Positions 7,619 through 14,390 are shown, counted from the stretch's first letter. The stretch is 41,033 nucleotides of DNA from CAYHBO01 sp964354855 (GCA_964354855.1 CAYHBO010000011.1:1-41033); one strand, 5' to 3'. The notes: generated by a model not told the origin, from the letters alone. Translations and numbers: made by a program.

Positions 7619-7625
7619 ATCCATT

Positions 7626-7703
7626 TCCTTAATTTTTTAGATGAGACTTAATAGAAGGTCTCAGTATAGAGAAAAATCAGAACAGATAAATAGTTTTGCT
7701 AAA
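7626..7703. repeat. Promoter-bearing direct repeat, copy A, upstream of tolQ
   Basis: Positions 7658-7703 match 10303-10348 at 44 of 46 bases, and similarity continues more loosely toward the TCCTTAATTTTT next to each gene start. Read on the minus strand the segment holds TATACT (at 7668-7663), a good -10 element, ahead of tolQ; the -35 about 17 nt upstream is weak. The second copy occupies the same position ahead of the antitoxin gene at 10264. The two copies bracket the amine oxidase, the 177-residue protein gene and the broken toxin-antitoxin pair. Confidence 0.75.
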
Positions 7704-7731
7704 CCGGTATAAAAGCCTATTTTCTTTTTGG

Positions 7732-9270
7732 TTATTTTCTGGATTTTTTTCTTACTGGTTCGTCTTTATTTTCTATGAGCCCTTTGATGTCTGCTAACTT
7801 ATCTTGGAGACTGGTTATGTCTTTTTGAACCACTAATAATTTTTGTCGAAGATCTTGTAATTGCAGTGTTATTGGATTTGATTTTCTTACTGGTGGCGCT
7901 GTTCTCATAATTTTGATAATACGATCAGCTTCACGAATACCAGATAAGTATGCGCCATGTACGGTTGAAGAGCAATTACTGTTCGTAGCTTCTCCTGCGA
8001 AGAAAAGGCAATTGTCTACCGGTTCTTCCATGTCATCATAAGCTTTACGCGTAAAGCCAAAAGGGACATAGGAATAGGAGCCATAAGAGAATTTATTTTG
8101 TCCCCATCTAGTGACAAGTGTTTTTATAGGAGCAGGAGCGTCTGGATACATGGATCTTAATTCAGCCATGGTTTCATCTACGATTTGTTTATCAGTTTTA
8201 CTTTCTTGTTGTAATGCAAAAGACCCGGTAAAGGAATTGACCAGTATTGGTTCATTATTGTAATGGTTATAGTTAAGGAATCCGGTCCATTTGCGTGTTC
8301 CTCCAGCTTTCCCAATCCAGTCTGTTGATTCATCTTTTTTCCAGAAGGGATCCTGAAACTGTAAAACTACTTTATTGTAAGTTCCCATGCCAAGATCTTT
8401 TATGGCGTTTTGTTTTTGGGTAGATAATGCTGGATTGAACGTTATAATTTTTTCTTTCAATACTCCAAGTGGTACGGTACAGACGACGTAGTTTGCTTTG
8501 AATGTTTTATCTTTAACAGTAATGCTTACTCCATCTTCTTTATTGTAGGCTATAGCTGTTACGGCTTGTTTGAGCTGTATGATATTTTTAAGTTTATTTG
8601 CGAGGTGGTTAATGATGCTGTCATAACCCCCTGTGACAAGCACATCTCCTCCTTCAAAGTGATTATTACTGCTGCAATATTTTAATGATAAATCAGCAGC
8701 ATCAGCTGCAAATTCTTGCTCGAAGTGACCCGCGACATATCCATCTAACAAGTATCGATATTGATTTAATTGTTCTGCATTTTGTTGTGCAAAATTGTTG
8801 ACGGTATTTTTTATGGATTGGTCGTTAGATAAAGATTTTTGTTGCATTAAAAATATTTCAAAGTCTTTGATGAGAGAACTCATTATTTGGTAATCATTAT
8901 CGGTGAATGCTTTCCCTCTTGTATCAAATATTTTAAGAGAATTATAGTTGGTAGGTTTTAGTTCCGTGTTTGATTGTTTCGCCATTTCATAGATGGGATT
9001 TTTATTGATGCCATGAATCCAAGCAGCACCAAGGTCTATAGGATTTTTGAAACTTCTATCGGTCCATATGCGTCCACCAATACGACCACTTCCTTCCAGA
9101 ATAAGTACTTTGAGGTTTTGGTTTTTTTTAAGTAGGTGATCTGCTGTTGCAAGTCCTGCTATGCCGGCACCAATAACGATTACGTCATACTCTTGAGCCA
9201 TGGTGAACATGGTTTGTGTAGTAAGTACAAGTAACAAAACACTTTTTAATATGTTGACCTTCATAACCAT
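7732..9270 (-). CDS. Flavin-dependent amine oxidase (monoamine/polyamine oxidase family), exported
   Basis: A 512-residue FAD amine oxidase. After a probable signal peptide (MKVNILKSVLLLVLTTQTMF, or two residues longer) comes the dinucleotide fold VIVIGAGIAGLATADHL, then the family motif RIGGRIWTD, the substrate region with GAAWIHGI, and the C-terminal FAD motif FFAGEATNSNCSSTVHGAYL. The last 60 residues add a short coiled coil (LQDLRQKLLVVQKDITSLQD) not usual in the family. It should oxidise a primary or secondary amine, releasing peroxide and ammonia; the overall form is closest to spermine/polyamine oxidases of eukaryotes and host-associated bacteria. Export is odd for an FAD enzyme unless Tat or host-directed secretion is used; there is no twin-arginine motif. 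The exact start (9270 or 9264) is uncertain. Confidence 0.88.
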   Translation of the reverse strand: MVMKVNILKSVLLLVLTTQTMFTMAQEYDVIVIGAGIAGLATADHLLKKNQNLKVLILEGSGRIGGRIWTDRSFKNPIDLGAAWIHGINKNPIYEMAKQSNTELKPTNYNSLKIFDTRGKAFTDNDYQIMSSLIKDFEIFLMQQKSLSNDQSIKNTVNNFAQQNAEQLNQYRYLLDGYVAGHFEQEFAADAADLSLKYCSSNNHFEGGDVLVTGGYDSIINHLANKLKNIIQLKQAVTAIAYNKEDGVSITVKDKTFKANYVVCTVPLGVLKEKIITFNPALSTQKQNAIKDLGMGTYNKVVLQFQDPFWKKDESTDWIGKAGGTRKWTGFLNYNHYNNEPILVNSFTGSFALQQESKTDKQIVDETMAELRSMYPDAPAPIKTLVTRWGQNKFSYGSYSYVPFGFTRKAYDDMEEPVDNCLFFAGEATNSNCSSTVHGAYLSGIREADRIIKIMRTAPPVRKSNPITLQLQDLRQKLLVVQKDITSLQDKLADIKGLIENKDEPVRKKSRK

Positions 9271-9348
9271 TAATATCCGCTACAAAACAAAAAACTTTAT
9301 TTCTGTAGAGTATTCTTCAAGGTGAGTTGGTTATTCAATAAACTAGAA

Positions 9349-9363
9349 AAATAGTTTTGCTAA
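9349..9363. repeat. Short third trace of the promoter repeat
   Basis: The 15 bases AAATAGTTTTGCTAA are identical to the edge of the copies ending at 7703 and 10348. Here they lie upstream of the amine oxidase and include the stop codon of the gene at 9360. This could be the scar of the rearrangement that built the block, or chance in AT-rich DNA; 15 exact bases in this particular position favour the former. Confidence 0.4.
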
Positions 9364-9893
9364 GGAGGGCAGTTTTTCTTTTGATTTTTCAAAAGCTTTC
9401 TTCTCTGAGTGGCTTCATCCTTGATGCTTTGATTAATAAGGTGAGAAATCACGATGGCGAGCCCGATGAATATAGGGTCTGTTGCAAGATCTTTAAGGAT
9501 CATAAACGCTTTTCCCAGAAATGTTTTTACGATTTGAAATGGCATTGCATCTGGATACAGCATGTAGGTAACGATAACGGTAGTAATGATAGAAATAATG
9601 GCGAGTGATTTTTTGTGTTTGATACACCACGTTTGCGTAGATATAGCTTTTTTAAAAACGGCAGCTTTGGCTTGTTGGAAAGGGGTTGGGAATTTGTCTT
9701 TGTTGGCTTCCATGTGTTCGATGAGTGCTTGGCCCTCGAGCCCGAGTTCTGCGATCTCTGCTGCAGTGATTTGAGGTGTAAATAACGATTCAATTGGGTG
9801 TAACGCTTTTTTGGTCTTTTCAAGCATGGCATTAGTTTGTGAGAACGTTATGAGTGATATGAAGAAGCTTATGAGTAAGAAATATTTTTTCAT
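9360..9893 (-). CDS. Secreted/membrane protein of unknown function
   Basis: A 177-residue protein beginning MKKYFLLISFFISLITFSQ, a signal peptide with likely cleavage at TNA/ML. A polar helical region follows, then two or three hydrophobic segments near 95-115 (SLAIISIITTVIVTYMLY) and 140-157 (DPIFIGLAIVISHLI), and a basic C-terminus. The frame stays open upstream to an ATG at 10037, but that extension is a remnant of a RelE-type toxin, so I place the start at 9893. The ribosome binding site there is weak (AAAGTGATCCCC). No family is recognised. It sits between the amine oxidase and the toxin-antitoxin remnant. Confidence 0.6.
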   Translation of the reverse strand: MKKYFLLISFFISLITFSQTNAMLEKTKKALHPIESLFTPQITAAEIAELGLEGQALIEHMEANKDKFPTPFQQAKAAVFKKAISTQTWCIKHKKSLAIISIITTVIVTYMLYPDAMPFQIVKTFLGKAFMILKDLATDPIFIGLAIVISHLINQSIKDEATQRRKLLKNQKKNCPP

Positions 9894-10037
9894 GGGGATC
9901 ACTTTAAGTCTATTTTTCATTTCATCGATACTTGGTTCTTTGACGATTGCCTGAATTGCGTTCTCTGGTTCTGTTATTTTATTTTTATGAAGTTTTTTTG
10001 TTTGCTTTACAAATGTTTGTGTTTGAAGAATTATCAT
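9894..10037 (-). pseudogene. Truncated RelE/ParE-family toxin (N-terminal remnant)
   Basis: The first 48 codons, from an ATG 2 nt after the antitoxin stop, read like the beginning of a RelE-type toxin: FVKQTKKLHKNK, then AIQAIVKEPSIDEMK. This matches the family pattern F-x-K-x-x-KKLHKN ... AI-x-x-I-x-x-x-P-x-IGE-x-K. Such toxins are about 85-95 residues. Here the sequence stops matching near residue 41 and runs in frame straight into the signal peptide of the next gene, so the catalytic C-terminal half is missing. A deletion joining the toxin stub to the downstream gene explains this best. It could still be translated as a 225-residue fusion. Confidence 0.7.
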
Positions 10038-10039
10038 GG

Positions 10040-10264
10040 TTACTTTTTTGTAAAAATAAAAGGCTCGGTTTTTCCTGCAGAAACTTCTTGTTGTGATATA
10101 AGAATATTTTTAATGAGTTCATAAGTTAAATCAGGATTTTCTTCTGCGATTCTACCTATTTTTACCCAGTATTCTATTTGACCTGCGACAGACCGATTTA
10201 ATGCTTTTGAAATAATACTTGCTTCAGAAATGATGCTCTCGGAAAGCTCAATTGCTATCGCCAT
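10040..10264 (-). CDS. ParD-like antitoxin of a type II toxin-antitoxin pair
   Basis: A 74-residue protein that starts after AAGGAG at 5 nt spacing. The sequence SEASIISKALNRSVAGQIEY, followed by WVKIGRIAEENPDLTYELIK, matches the ParD-like antitoxin family (Pfam ParD_like), in which SVAGQIEYW is the recognisable signature and the N-terminal part forms a ribbon-helix-helix DNA-binding fold. It should bind its own promoter and neutralise a RelE-type toxin, but the toxin gene behind it is truncated, leaving an apparent orphan antitoxin. Its promoter lies in the repeat copy at 10271-10348. An orphan antitoxin might still act as a repressor, possibly also at the matching promoter copy ahead of tolQ. 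Confidence 0.82.
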   Translation of the reverse strand: MAIAIELSESIISEASIISKALNRSVAGQIEYWVKIGRIAEENPDLTYELIKNILISQQEVSAGKTEPFIFTKK

Positions 10265-10270
10265 AGCCGC

Positions 10271-10348
10271 TCCTTAATTTTTAATGAGTTGGAATGAAGA
10301 GAGTCTCAGTATAGAGAAAAATTAGAATAGATAAATAGTTTTGCTAAA
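10271..10348. repeat. Promoter-bearing direct repeat, copy B, upstream of the antitoxin
   Basis: Partner of the copy ahead of tolQ, with 44 of 46 identical bases across 10303-10348. The same TATACT -10 element (minus strand) lies about 45 nt upstream of the antitoxin start. The segment ends 82 bp from the tRNA-Phe gene. Confidence 0.75.
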
Positions 10349-10430
10349 GAGGTCAGATTCGTAGGATTGTTATTTTATTGGATGGGGGATCACTTTCTGA
10401 GGATCTTGAAATATTTGTTTAGATGAGAAT

Positions 10431-10503
10431 TGCCAGAGGGCGGAGTTGAACCGCCGACACAAAGATTTTCAGTCTTCTGCTCTACCGCCTGAGCTACTCT
10501 GGC
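10431..10503 (-). tRNA. tRNA-Phe (anticodon GAA)
   Basis: The 73 nt fold as a full cloverleaf: acceptor GCCAGAG / CTCTGGC, D arm GCTC...GAGC, anticodon stem GAAGA/TCTTT with loop CTGAAAA giving anticodon GAA, and T arm GGCGG TTCAACT CCGCC. The discriminator is A and the CCA tail is not encoded. It lies 73 nt after the transporter ATPase gene on the same strand, so it may be transcribed from the transporter promoter or from one of its own. Confidence 0.97.
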
Positions 10504-10576
10504 ATACACATATGTGAATGAAATTATGTTGAGTAGCCTACCGTTTAGGTTATTTGATGTCAACAACAAATTTACA

Positions 10577-11332
10577 TTACCCAACTGAAGCTAAAAGATC
10601 ATAATCAACTTGACCGATAAGCTTGCCAGGATTCAAGGTTTTCTTGTCTTGTAACCCGAACTGTTTAGCAATGGTTCCGCCTTCTAAAACCCATACTTTA
10701 TTGCCGATACTGAGCGCAATATGTGGGTCATGGGTGATTAATAGTGTCGTGATTCTATGTTGTTTAATAAACTTGGCAGCATGGTGTAAAAGCTTCGTTG
10801 AGGCTTGTGGGTCAAGTGCTGCGGTAGGTTCATCAAGTAACAATATTTTTGGGGTGCATTGCGTTGCCATAACGAAGGCGATAAGTTGGCGTTGTCCGCC
10901 GGAAAGGGTGTTCATTGGCTTATCAAGGATCCAGCTTCCCATGCCAATTTGATGCATGAGTAGCTCTGCTTGCTGGCGGGACATGGTGTTCATGCCGTTA
11001 ACGAGGCGTGCTGAACGGCGGGTGTACTGAGCAATTGCTAGGTTTTGGGCAACGGTTAGTGATCCTACCGAATTGAGTTTTGTGTCCTGGAAGATGCGCG
11101 TGATCGATGAAGATCGTTCGAGTTCATTGAGTTTGGTGATGTTGGTGCCATCAAGGGTTATGGAGCCGCTGGTTGGGCTTGTTTTCCCTGCAATGGTATC
11201 AAAGAAAGTGCTTTTACCGGCGCCGTTGGTACCAACAATGACGATAAAATCCCCAGGAGTTACGGAGCATGAAAGGTCTTTGAGGACATGGTTGTTGCCG
11301 AACTGTACGTTAATCTGATTAAGTTTCAACAT
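10577..11332 (-). CDS. ABC transporter ATP-binding protein (TrpZ-type)
   Basis: A 251-residue cytoplasmic ATPase that powers the import system encoded just upstream. Walker A is GTNGAGKST (34-42), the Q-loop is FQD (Gln82), the signature is LSGGQRQ (143-149), Walker B is ILLLDEPTAALD (163-174) and the switch His is 201. It starts after AGGATAATC, 7 nt behind the permease gene. It is the last protein gene of the operon, with the tRNA-Phe gene following. The arrangement binding protein, single permease, single ATPase is that of the TrpXYZ/ABC_sub_bind importers. Confidence 0.95.
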   Translation of the reverse strand: MLKLNQINVQFGNNHVLKDLSCSVTPGDFIVIVGTNGAGKSTFFDTIAGKTSPTSGSITLDGTNITKLNELERSSSITRIFQDTKLNSVGSLTVAQNLAIAQYTRRSARLVNGMNTMSRQQAELLMHQIGMGSWILDKPMNTLSGGQRQLIAFVMATQCTPKILLLDEPTAALDPQASTKLLHHAAKFIKQHRITTLLITHDPHIALSIGNKVWVLEGGTIAKQFGLQDKKTLNPGKLIGQVDYDLLASVG

Positions 11333-11339
11333 GATTATC

Positions 11340-12188
11340 CTATTTTTTATGTAACCATTGCTTGAGTGAGATGAGTATTACAATGAGTAACGCGGTAATG
11401 AACTTATTCCAGTCCTGATCAAGTTGAAGTTCGAACGTTAATGCAATAATGGCTTGATAGGCTACTGAGCCAATGAGTAAGGCGATACCAAAGTGGTTAC
11501 TAAAAGTTTGAGCTAGGATCATTCCGGCAAGGCTGATGATCAAAATGCCGACGCTTGCCCAGATGGAAAAGTAACCGGTGTACTGGACAAATAAGGCGCC
11601 ACTTACCGCCGCCAGCATGTTTGAGAGTGTTAATCCCATGACGGTGTAGTAGTTTGGATTTTTCCCAACATTGATGAGCATTTGTGGAGAATCACCAACT
11701 GCATGGAGTAAAAAACCGACTTCGGTTTTCAAAAACCAGCTGATGATGAGAAAAAGCATCGCACAGACGAGCCCCAGAACTATAAGGTTCTGGTAGGGTA
11801 CAAACAGTGCTGGGACCATGGTGAAGATGGTTGGGTTGGTGCCCAATGACATGTTTGATCCAGCAATTTTGAGGGTAATGGAGAAAGCCCCGGTGGTTAC
11901 CACAATACCGCTGATTAAATTATTAAGATTGAGTCTGGTATTGAGTTCCCCGGTGATGATCCCTGATAAGGCGCCGATGATGCCGGCACTGACAAGACAC
12001 AGCCAAGGGTTCCACCCGTAGGTGATAAGGAGCGCGGTGAGCGCTCCTCCTAAACCAAAGGCGCCTTCAACGGCTAAGTTATCAAACTTAATGAGGCGAG
12101 AAGCTAGGTAAACGCTGGCTACTACAATGCCAAAAATAAGTCCGCGTTCAATAATTCCCTGTGTGACTTGTAGTACTTCGATCATCAT
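11340..12188 (-). CDS. ABC transporter permease (TrpY-type, branched-chain permease fold)
   Basis: A 282-residue inner-membrane protein with about eight hydrophobic helices and the BPD_transp_2 fold, seen in the segments FDNLAVEGAFGLGGALTALL, RLNLNNLISGIVVTTGAFSI and GDSPQMLINVGKNPNYYTVM. The NPNYYTVMGLTLSNMLAAVS stretch is characteristic of permeases paired with ABC_sub_bind proteins. The start follows AAGGA at 7 nt. It lies 10 nt after the second binding protein and 7 nt before the ATPase. The substrate is probably an amino acid, by analogy with TrpXYZ and from the leader described upstream. Confidence 0.93.
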   Translation of the reverse strand: MMIEVLQVTQGIIERGLIFGIVVASVYLASRLIKFDNLAVEGAFGLGGALTALLITYGWNPWLCLVSAGIIGALSGIITGELNTRLNLNNLISGIVVTTGAFSITLKIAGSNMSLGTNPTIFTMVPALFVPYQNLIVLGLVCAMLFLIISWFLKTEVGFLLHAVGDSPQMLINVGKNPNYYTVMGLTLSNMLAAVSGALFVQYTGYFSIWASVGILIISLAGMILAQTFSNHFGIALLIGSVAYQAIIALTFELQLDQDWNKFITALLIVILISLKQWLHKK

Positions 12189-12198
12189 TCATTTTCCT

Positions 12199-13161
12199 TT
12201 AGTGTAAAGCTGCGATTTTCTTAAGCGATTCCGGGATGGTTAATCCAAGTTTATCTAAAGTATTTTTGTTGATAACTATTTTTTTACTTTCCGGTTGAAC
12301 AATTCCCATGGCGCTTGGTTTTTTCTTATTAACGATTGTTTCATAGGCAATAAGCCCCGCCTGCTTGCCACAATCTTTATAATCAACGCCACGTGCTGCT
12401 AATGCACCATCTTGAATTGCAGTGTTGAAACTTGCCAGCAGTGGACGTTTGTGTTTAAGGCAGGTTGAGGCAATTAAAGTCATACTCAGCGCTACTGTGT
12501 TATCAGTAGGGGCTAGAATGACATCGGTTTTTCTGCACGCAAGATCGGTCATGGTGGCAACATCAAGCTCACTGCTCATAGCGAAATCAATCGGTGTGAG
12601 GCCTTGCGCTTTAAGCTCTTGGTGCATTTTTTCAACAAGTACGATGGAGTTCTTTTCACCACTCGTGTAGATAATCCCGACTGTTTTTGCTTGAGGGAGT
12701 AATTGCTGAAGCATGTTAATTAAGCCTTTCATATCAACCATGTCGGTGACGCCACACACGTTGCTTTTTGGGTGCATTAAGCCTAACCCATGAGGATCAG
12801 TTACTGCCGCCAGAATAATTGGCTTTTCTTTTTCAATGGTGCTGATGGCTTGTGCGGCAGGTGTTGCAATGGCATAGATGCCTTTGATGTCTTTGTTTGA
12901 TTTGAATTGTTCCGCTATTGCATGTGCGCTGGCTACAGAACCTTGAGCATTTTGGATAACGAATTCAATCTTATTACCAAGTTTTTCCTGCAGCGCTTCC
13001 ATGAAACCTTCACGTGAAGCATCAAGAGCAGGATGAGAGGCGGTTTGTAAGATGCCAATGGTGTAGTGTGCCTTGGATGCAGGTTTTTTAAGATATTTTA
13101 GGAGAAGTATGCTTGCTGCTAAGCTCAGCATCGCTCCGGTCAGGATTACTATTTTTTTCAT
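12199..13161 (-). CDS. ABC transporter substrate-binding protein (TrpX-type), second copy
   Basis: A 320-residue protein of the ABC_sub_bind family (Pfam), a two-lobed periplasmic fold. The N-terminal segment MKKIVILTGAMLSLAASILL has no lipobox Cys, so it is either a cleaved signal peptide or a membrane anchor. Hallmarks are YTIGILQTASHPALDASREG, IKGIYAIATPAAQA, ILAAVTDPHGLGLM, VGIIYTSGEKNS and DVILAPTDNTVALS. It is closely similar to the upstream gene along its whole length, so a tandem duplication is clear. It retains the normal C-terminal ending LGLTIPESLKK that the first copy has lost. It starts after AGAGGAAC and overlaps the 3' end of the first copy by 74 nt in another frame. Confidence 0.94.
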   Translation of the reverse strand: MKKIVILTGAMLSLAASILLLKYLKKPASKAHYTIGILQTASHPALDASREGFMEALQEKLGNKIEFVIQNAQGSVASAHAIAEQFKSNKDIKGIYAIATPAAQAISTIEKEKPIILAAVTDPHGLGLMHPKSNVCGVTDMVDMKGLINMLQQLLPQAKTVGIIYTSGEKNSIVLVEKMHQELKAQGLTPIDFAMSSELDVATMTDLACRKTDVILAPTDNTVALSMTLIASTCLKHKRPLLASFNTAIQDGALAARGVDYKDCGKQAGLIAYETIVNKKKPSAMGIVQPESKKIVINKNTLDKLGLTIPESLKKIAALH

Positions 13162-14086
13162 GATTTGTTCCTCTTAACGTTTCTAATACTTTTTCATTAA
13201 TAATGGGTTCTTTACTCTTTGCTTGTGTCACACCAAGGTCACACGGTTTTTTGCCGTTCACGATTATGTCGTAAGCGATAAGTCCTGCTTGTTTGCCGCA
13301 TTCTTTGTAATCGATGCCGCGAGCTGCGAGCGCCCCTGATGCTACTAGGGTGTCATCGCTGACGATCAATGGCTTTTTATGCTTAAGTGCCGTTGAAGCG
13401 ATTAACGAAATGCTTAATGCTACGGTGTTATCAGTTGGCGCCAGAATGACATCGGTTTTTCTGCAGGCAAGTTCAGTTATCGCTGCAACGTCTAATTCGT
13501 TACTTATGGCAAAATCGATTGGAGTGAGACCTTGTGATATAAGTTCTTCGCGCATTTTTTCTGCAAGTACCTGTGAGTTTTGTTCTCCACTGGTGTAGAG
13601 CAGGCCAACCGTTTTTGCTGAGGGAACTAATTGTTGAAGCATTTCGATTAACGCTTTAACGTCGATCATATCTTTAACGCCGCACACATTGGTTTTTTGG
13701 TTTATCAAACCTAACGCATGGGGATCAGTTACCGCTGCGAGCACAATCGGTTTTTCCTTTTCGAGCGCACTCATCGCTTGCGCTGCCGGGGTGGCAATGG
13801 CGAAGAACCCACTAAATCGTTTATTTGCGGTAAATTGTTGGGCTATGGTGTGGGCAGTTGCTACGGAGCCCTGTGCGTTTTGTGTAACGAATTCAATCTT
13901 ATTTCCAAGTTTAGTCTGCAATGTTTCAATGAACCCTTCTCGAGCTGCATCCAGCGCTGGATGAGAGGCTGTTTGCAGGATGCCGATGGTGTAGAGCGCA
14001 TTTGATGGCCTCTTGCACACTTTAAAGGTTAGAAAGCCTATGGTAAGCATAAGTAACGTAGTTGAGAGTATGATTATTTTCTTCAT
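13088..14086 (-). CDS. ABC transporter substrate-binding protein (TrpX-type), first copy with altered C-terminus
   Basis: First gene of the transporter operon, 332 residues from the ATG at 14086 (AAGGAAC 4 nt upstream). Signature stretches match the second copy: YTIGILQTASHPALDAAREG, ASGALAARGIDYKECGKQAG. The homology stops at VLETL. Where the second copy continues LGLTIPESLKK, this one reads RGTNHEKNSNPDRSD and ends 74 nt inside the next gene. The bases after VLETL are already the ribosome binding site of the second copy, so a deletion probably removed the natural C-terminus and stop and the ribosome now runs on. The lost helix lies outside the ligand cleft, so the protein may still work. 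Two copies may widen the substrate range. An intrinsic terminator lies 26 nt upstream of its start. Confidence 0.9.
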   Translation of the reverse strand: MKKIIILSTTLLMLTIGFLTFKVCKRPSNALYTIGILQTASHPALDAAREGFIETLQTKLGNKIEFVTQNAQGSVATAHTIAQQFTANKRFSGFFAIATPAAQAMSALEKEKPIVLAAVTDPHALGLINQKTNVCGVKDMIDVKALIEMLQQLVPSAKTVGLLYTSGEQNSQVLAEKMREELISQGLTPIDFAISNELDVAAITELACRKTDVILAPTDNTVALSISLIASTALKHKKPLIVSDDTLVASGALAARGIDYKECGKQAGLIAYDIIVNGKKPCDLGVTQAKSKEPIINEKVLETLRGTNHEKNSNPDRSDAELSSKHTSPKIS

Positions 14087-14111
14087 GGTAGTTCCTTTTG
14101 TTTTGGTTAAT

Positions 14112-14141
14112 AAAAAAGCCCCGGGTTTTAAACCGGGGCTT
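14112..14141 (-). terminator. Intrinsic terminator/attenuator in the leader of the transporter operon
   Basis: A 9-bp GC-rich stem (AAGCCCCGG / CCGGGGCTT, 14116-14124 with 14133-14141) with an 8-nt loop is followed on the minus strand by six T. It ends 26 nt upstream of the first binding-protein start, so transcripts from the upstream promoter must read through it to reach the operon. That is the position of an attenuator, not of a terminator of a preceding gene. Confidence 0.88.
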
Positions 14142-14142
14142 C

Positions 14143-14201
14143 GTTGTATGCCTTTTAAATTTTCTAGATTCTTATCTAGGCATAGCACGATCCCCTGTTT
14201 C
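14143..14201 (-). promoter_or_regulatory. Candidate antiterminator pairing in the transporter leader
   Basis: On the minus strand AAACAGGGGATCGT (14201-14188) can pair with ACGAAGCCCCGGTTT (which covers the 5' arm of the terminator): four pairs AAAC/GTTT, one mismatch, four pairs GGGG/CCCC, a small internal loop, and four pairs TCGT/ACGA. This pairing excludes the terminator stem. Between the two strands lie a local hairpin CTAGAT-AAGA-ATCTAG (14179-14164) and an enclosing TATGCC/GGCATA pairing. The pairing partner sits just behind the aromatic codons of the leader frame, as the trp-type attenuation model requires. This was worked out by eye, not by energy calculation. Confidence 0.55.
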
Positions 14202-14334
14202 TAAAATAGAAATAAGTAAATGATGCATATGTATAGATAGCAGAAAGAGCAGAGCTCTTGCCTGTTGGGCAATGTGCCTGGATAAGATTGTTTATTGAGA
14301 ATGAGTGTTGCGTAGTCCTCATAGATATTTTCAT
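14176..14334 (-). CDS. Putative Tyr/Phe-rich leader peptide of the transporter operon
   Basis: A 52-codon frame starting 7 nt after a consensus promoter -10 box, so either leaderless from the ATG at 14334 or from the in-frame ATG at 14322; no Shine-Dalgarno is visible. Near its end lies AIYTYASFTYFYF, with 7 aromatic residues in 11 codons (residues 34-44) and no Trp, followed by RNRGSCYA and a stop inside the local hairpin before the terminator. Stalling at these codons would leave the antiterminator strand free; translation to the stop would cover it and allow termination. That is the logic of pheM/pheA-type leaders. The codons lie in a pyrimidine- and T-rich stretch, so some aromatic bias is expected by chance. 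An 18-codon frame at 14228-14172 (MHHLLISILETGDRAMPR) is a competing candidate. Confidence 0.5.
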   Translation of the reverse strand: MKISMRTTQHSFSINNLIQAHCPTGKSSALSAIYTYASFTYFYFRNRGSCYA

Positions 14335-14340
14335 AATTTA

Positions 14341-14369
14341 AGTATGGTTAATTCTGTTCTATTTGTCAA
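14341..14369 (-). promoter_or_regulatory. Sigma-70 type promoter for the transporter operon leader
   Basis: On the minus strand TTGACA (14369-14364), an exact 17-bp spacer and CATACT (14346-14341) form a near-consensus promoter. Transcription would begin close to 14335. It lies just after the recT stop codon and 255-280 bp ahead of the first transporter gene, giving a leader of about 250 nt that ends in the attenuator. Confidence 0.8.
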
Positions 14370-14390
14370 ACACCCGTAAAAATAGGATTT

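Noticed and set aside
9360..10037. One 225-residue protein starting right after the antitoxin
   Set aside because: The first 48 codons match a RelE-type toxin start, and a complete signal peptide begins at codon 49. A fused frame by deletion is the better reading, though expression as a fusion cannot be excluded.
13314..13964. Plus-strand frames within the binding-protein genes
   Set aside because: They are antisense to a well-conserved ABC_sub_bind gene and appear at the same place in both tandem copies simply because the copies are similar.
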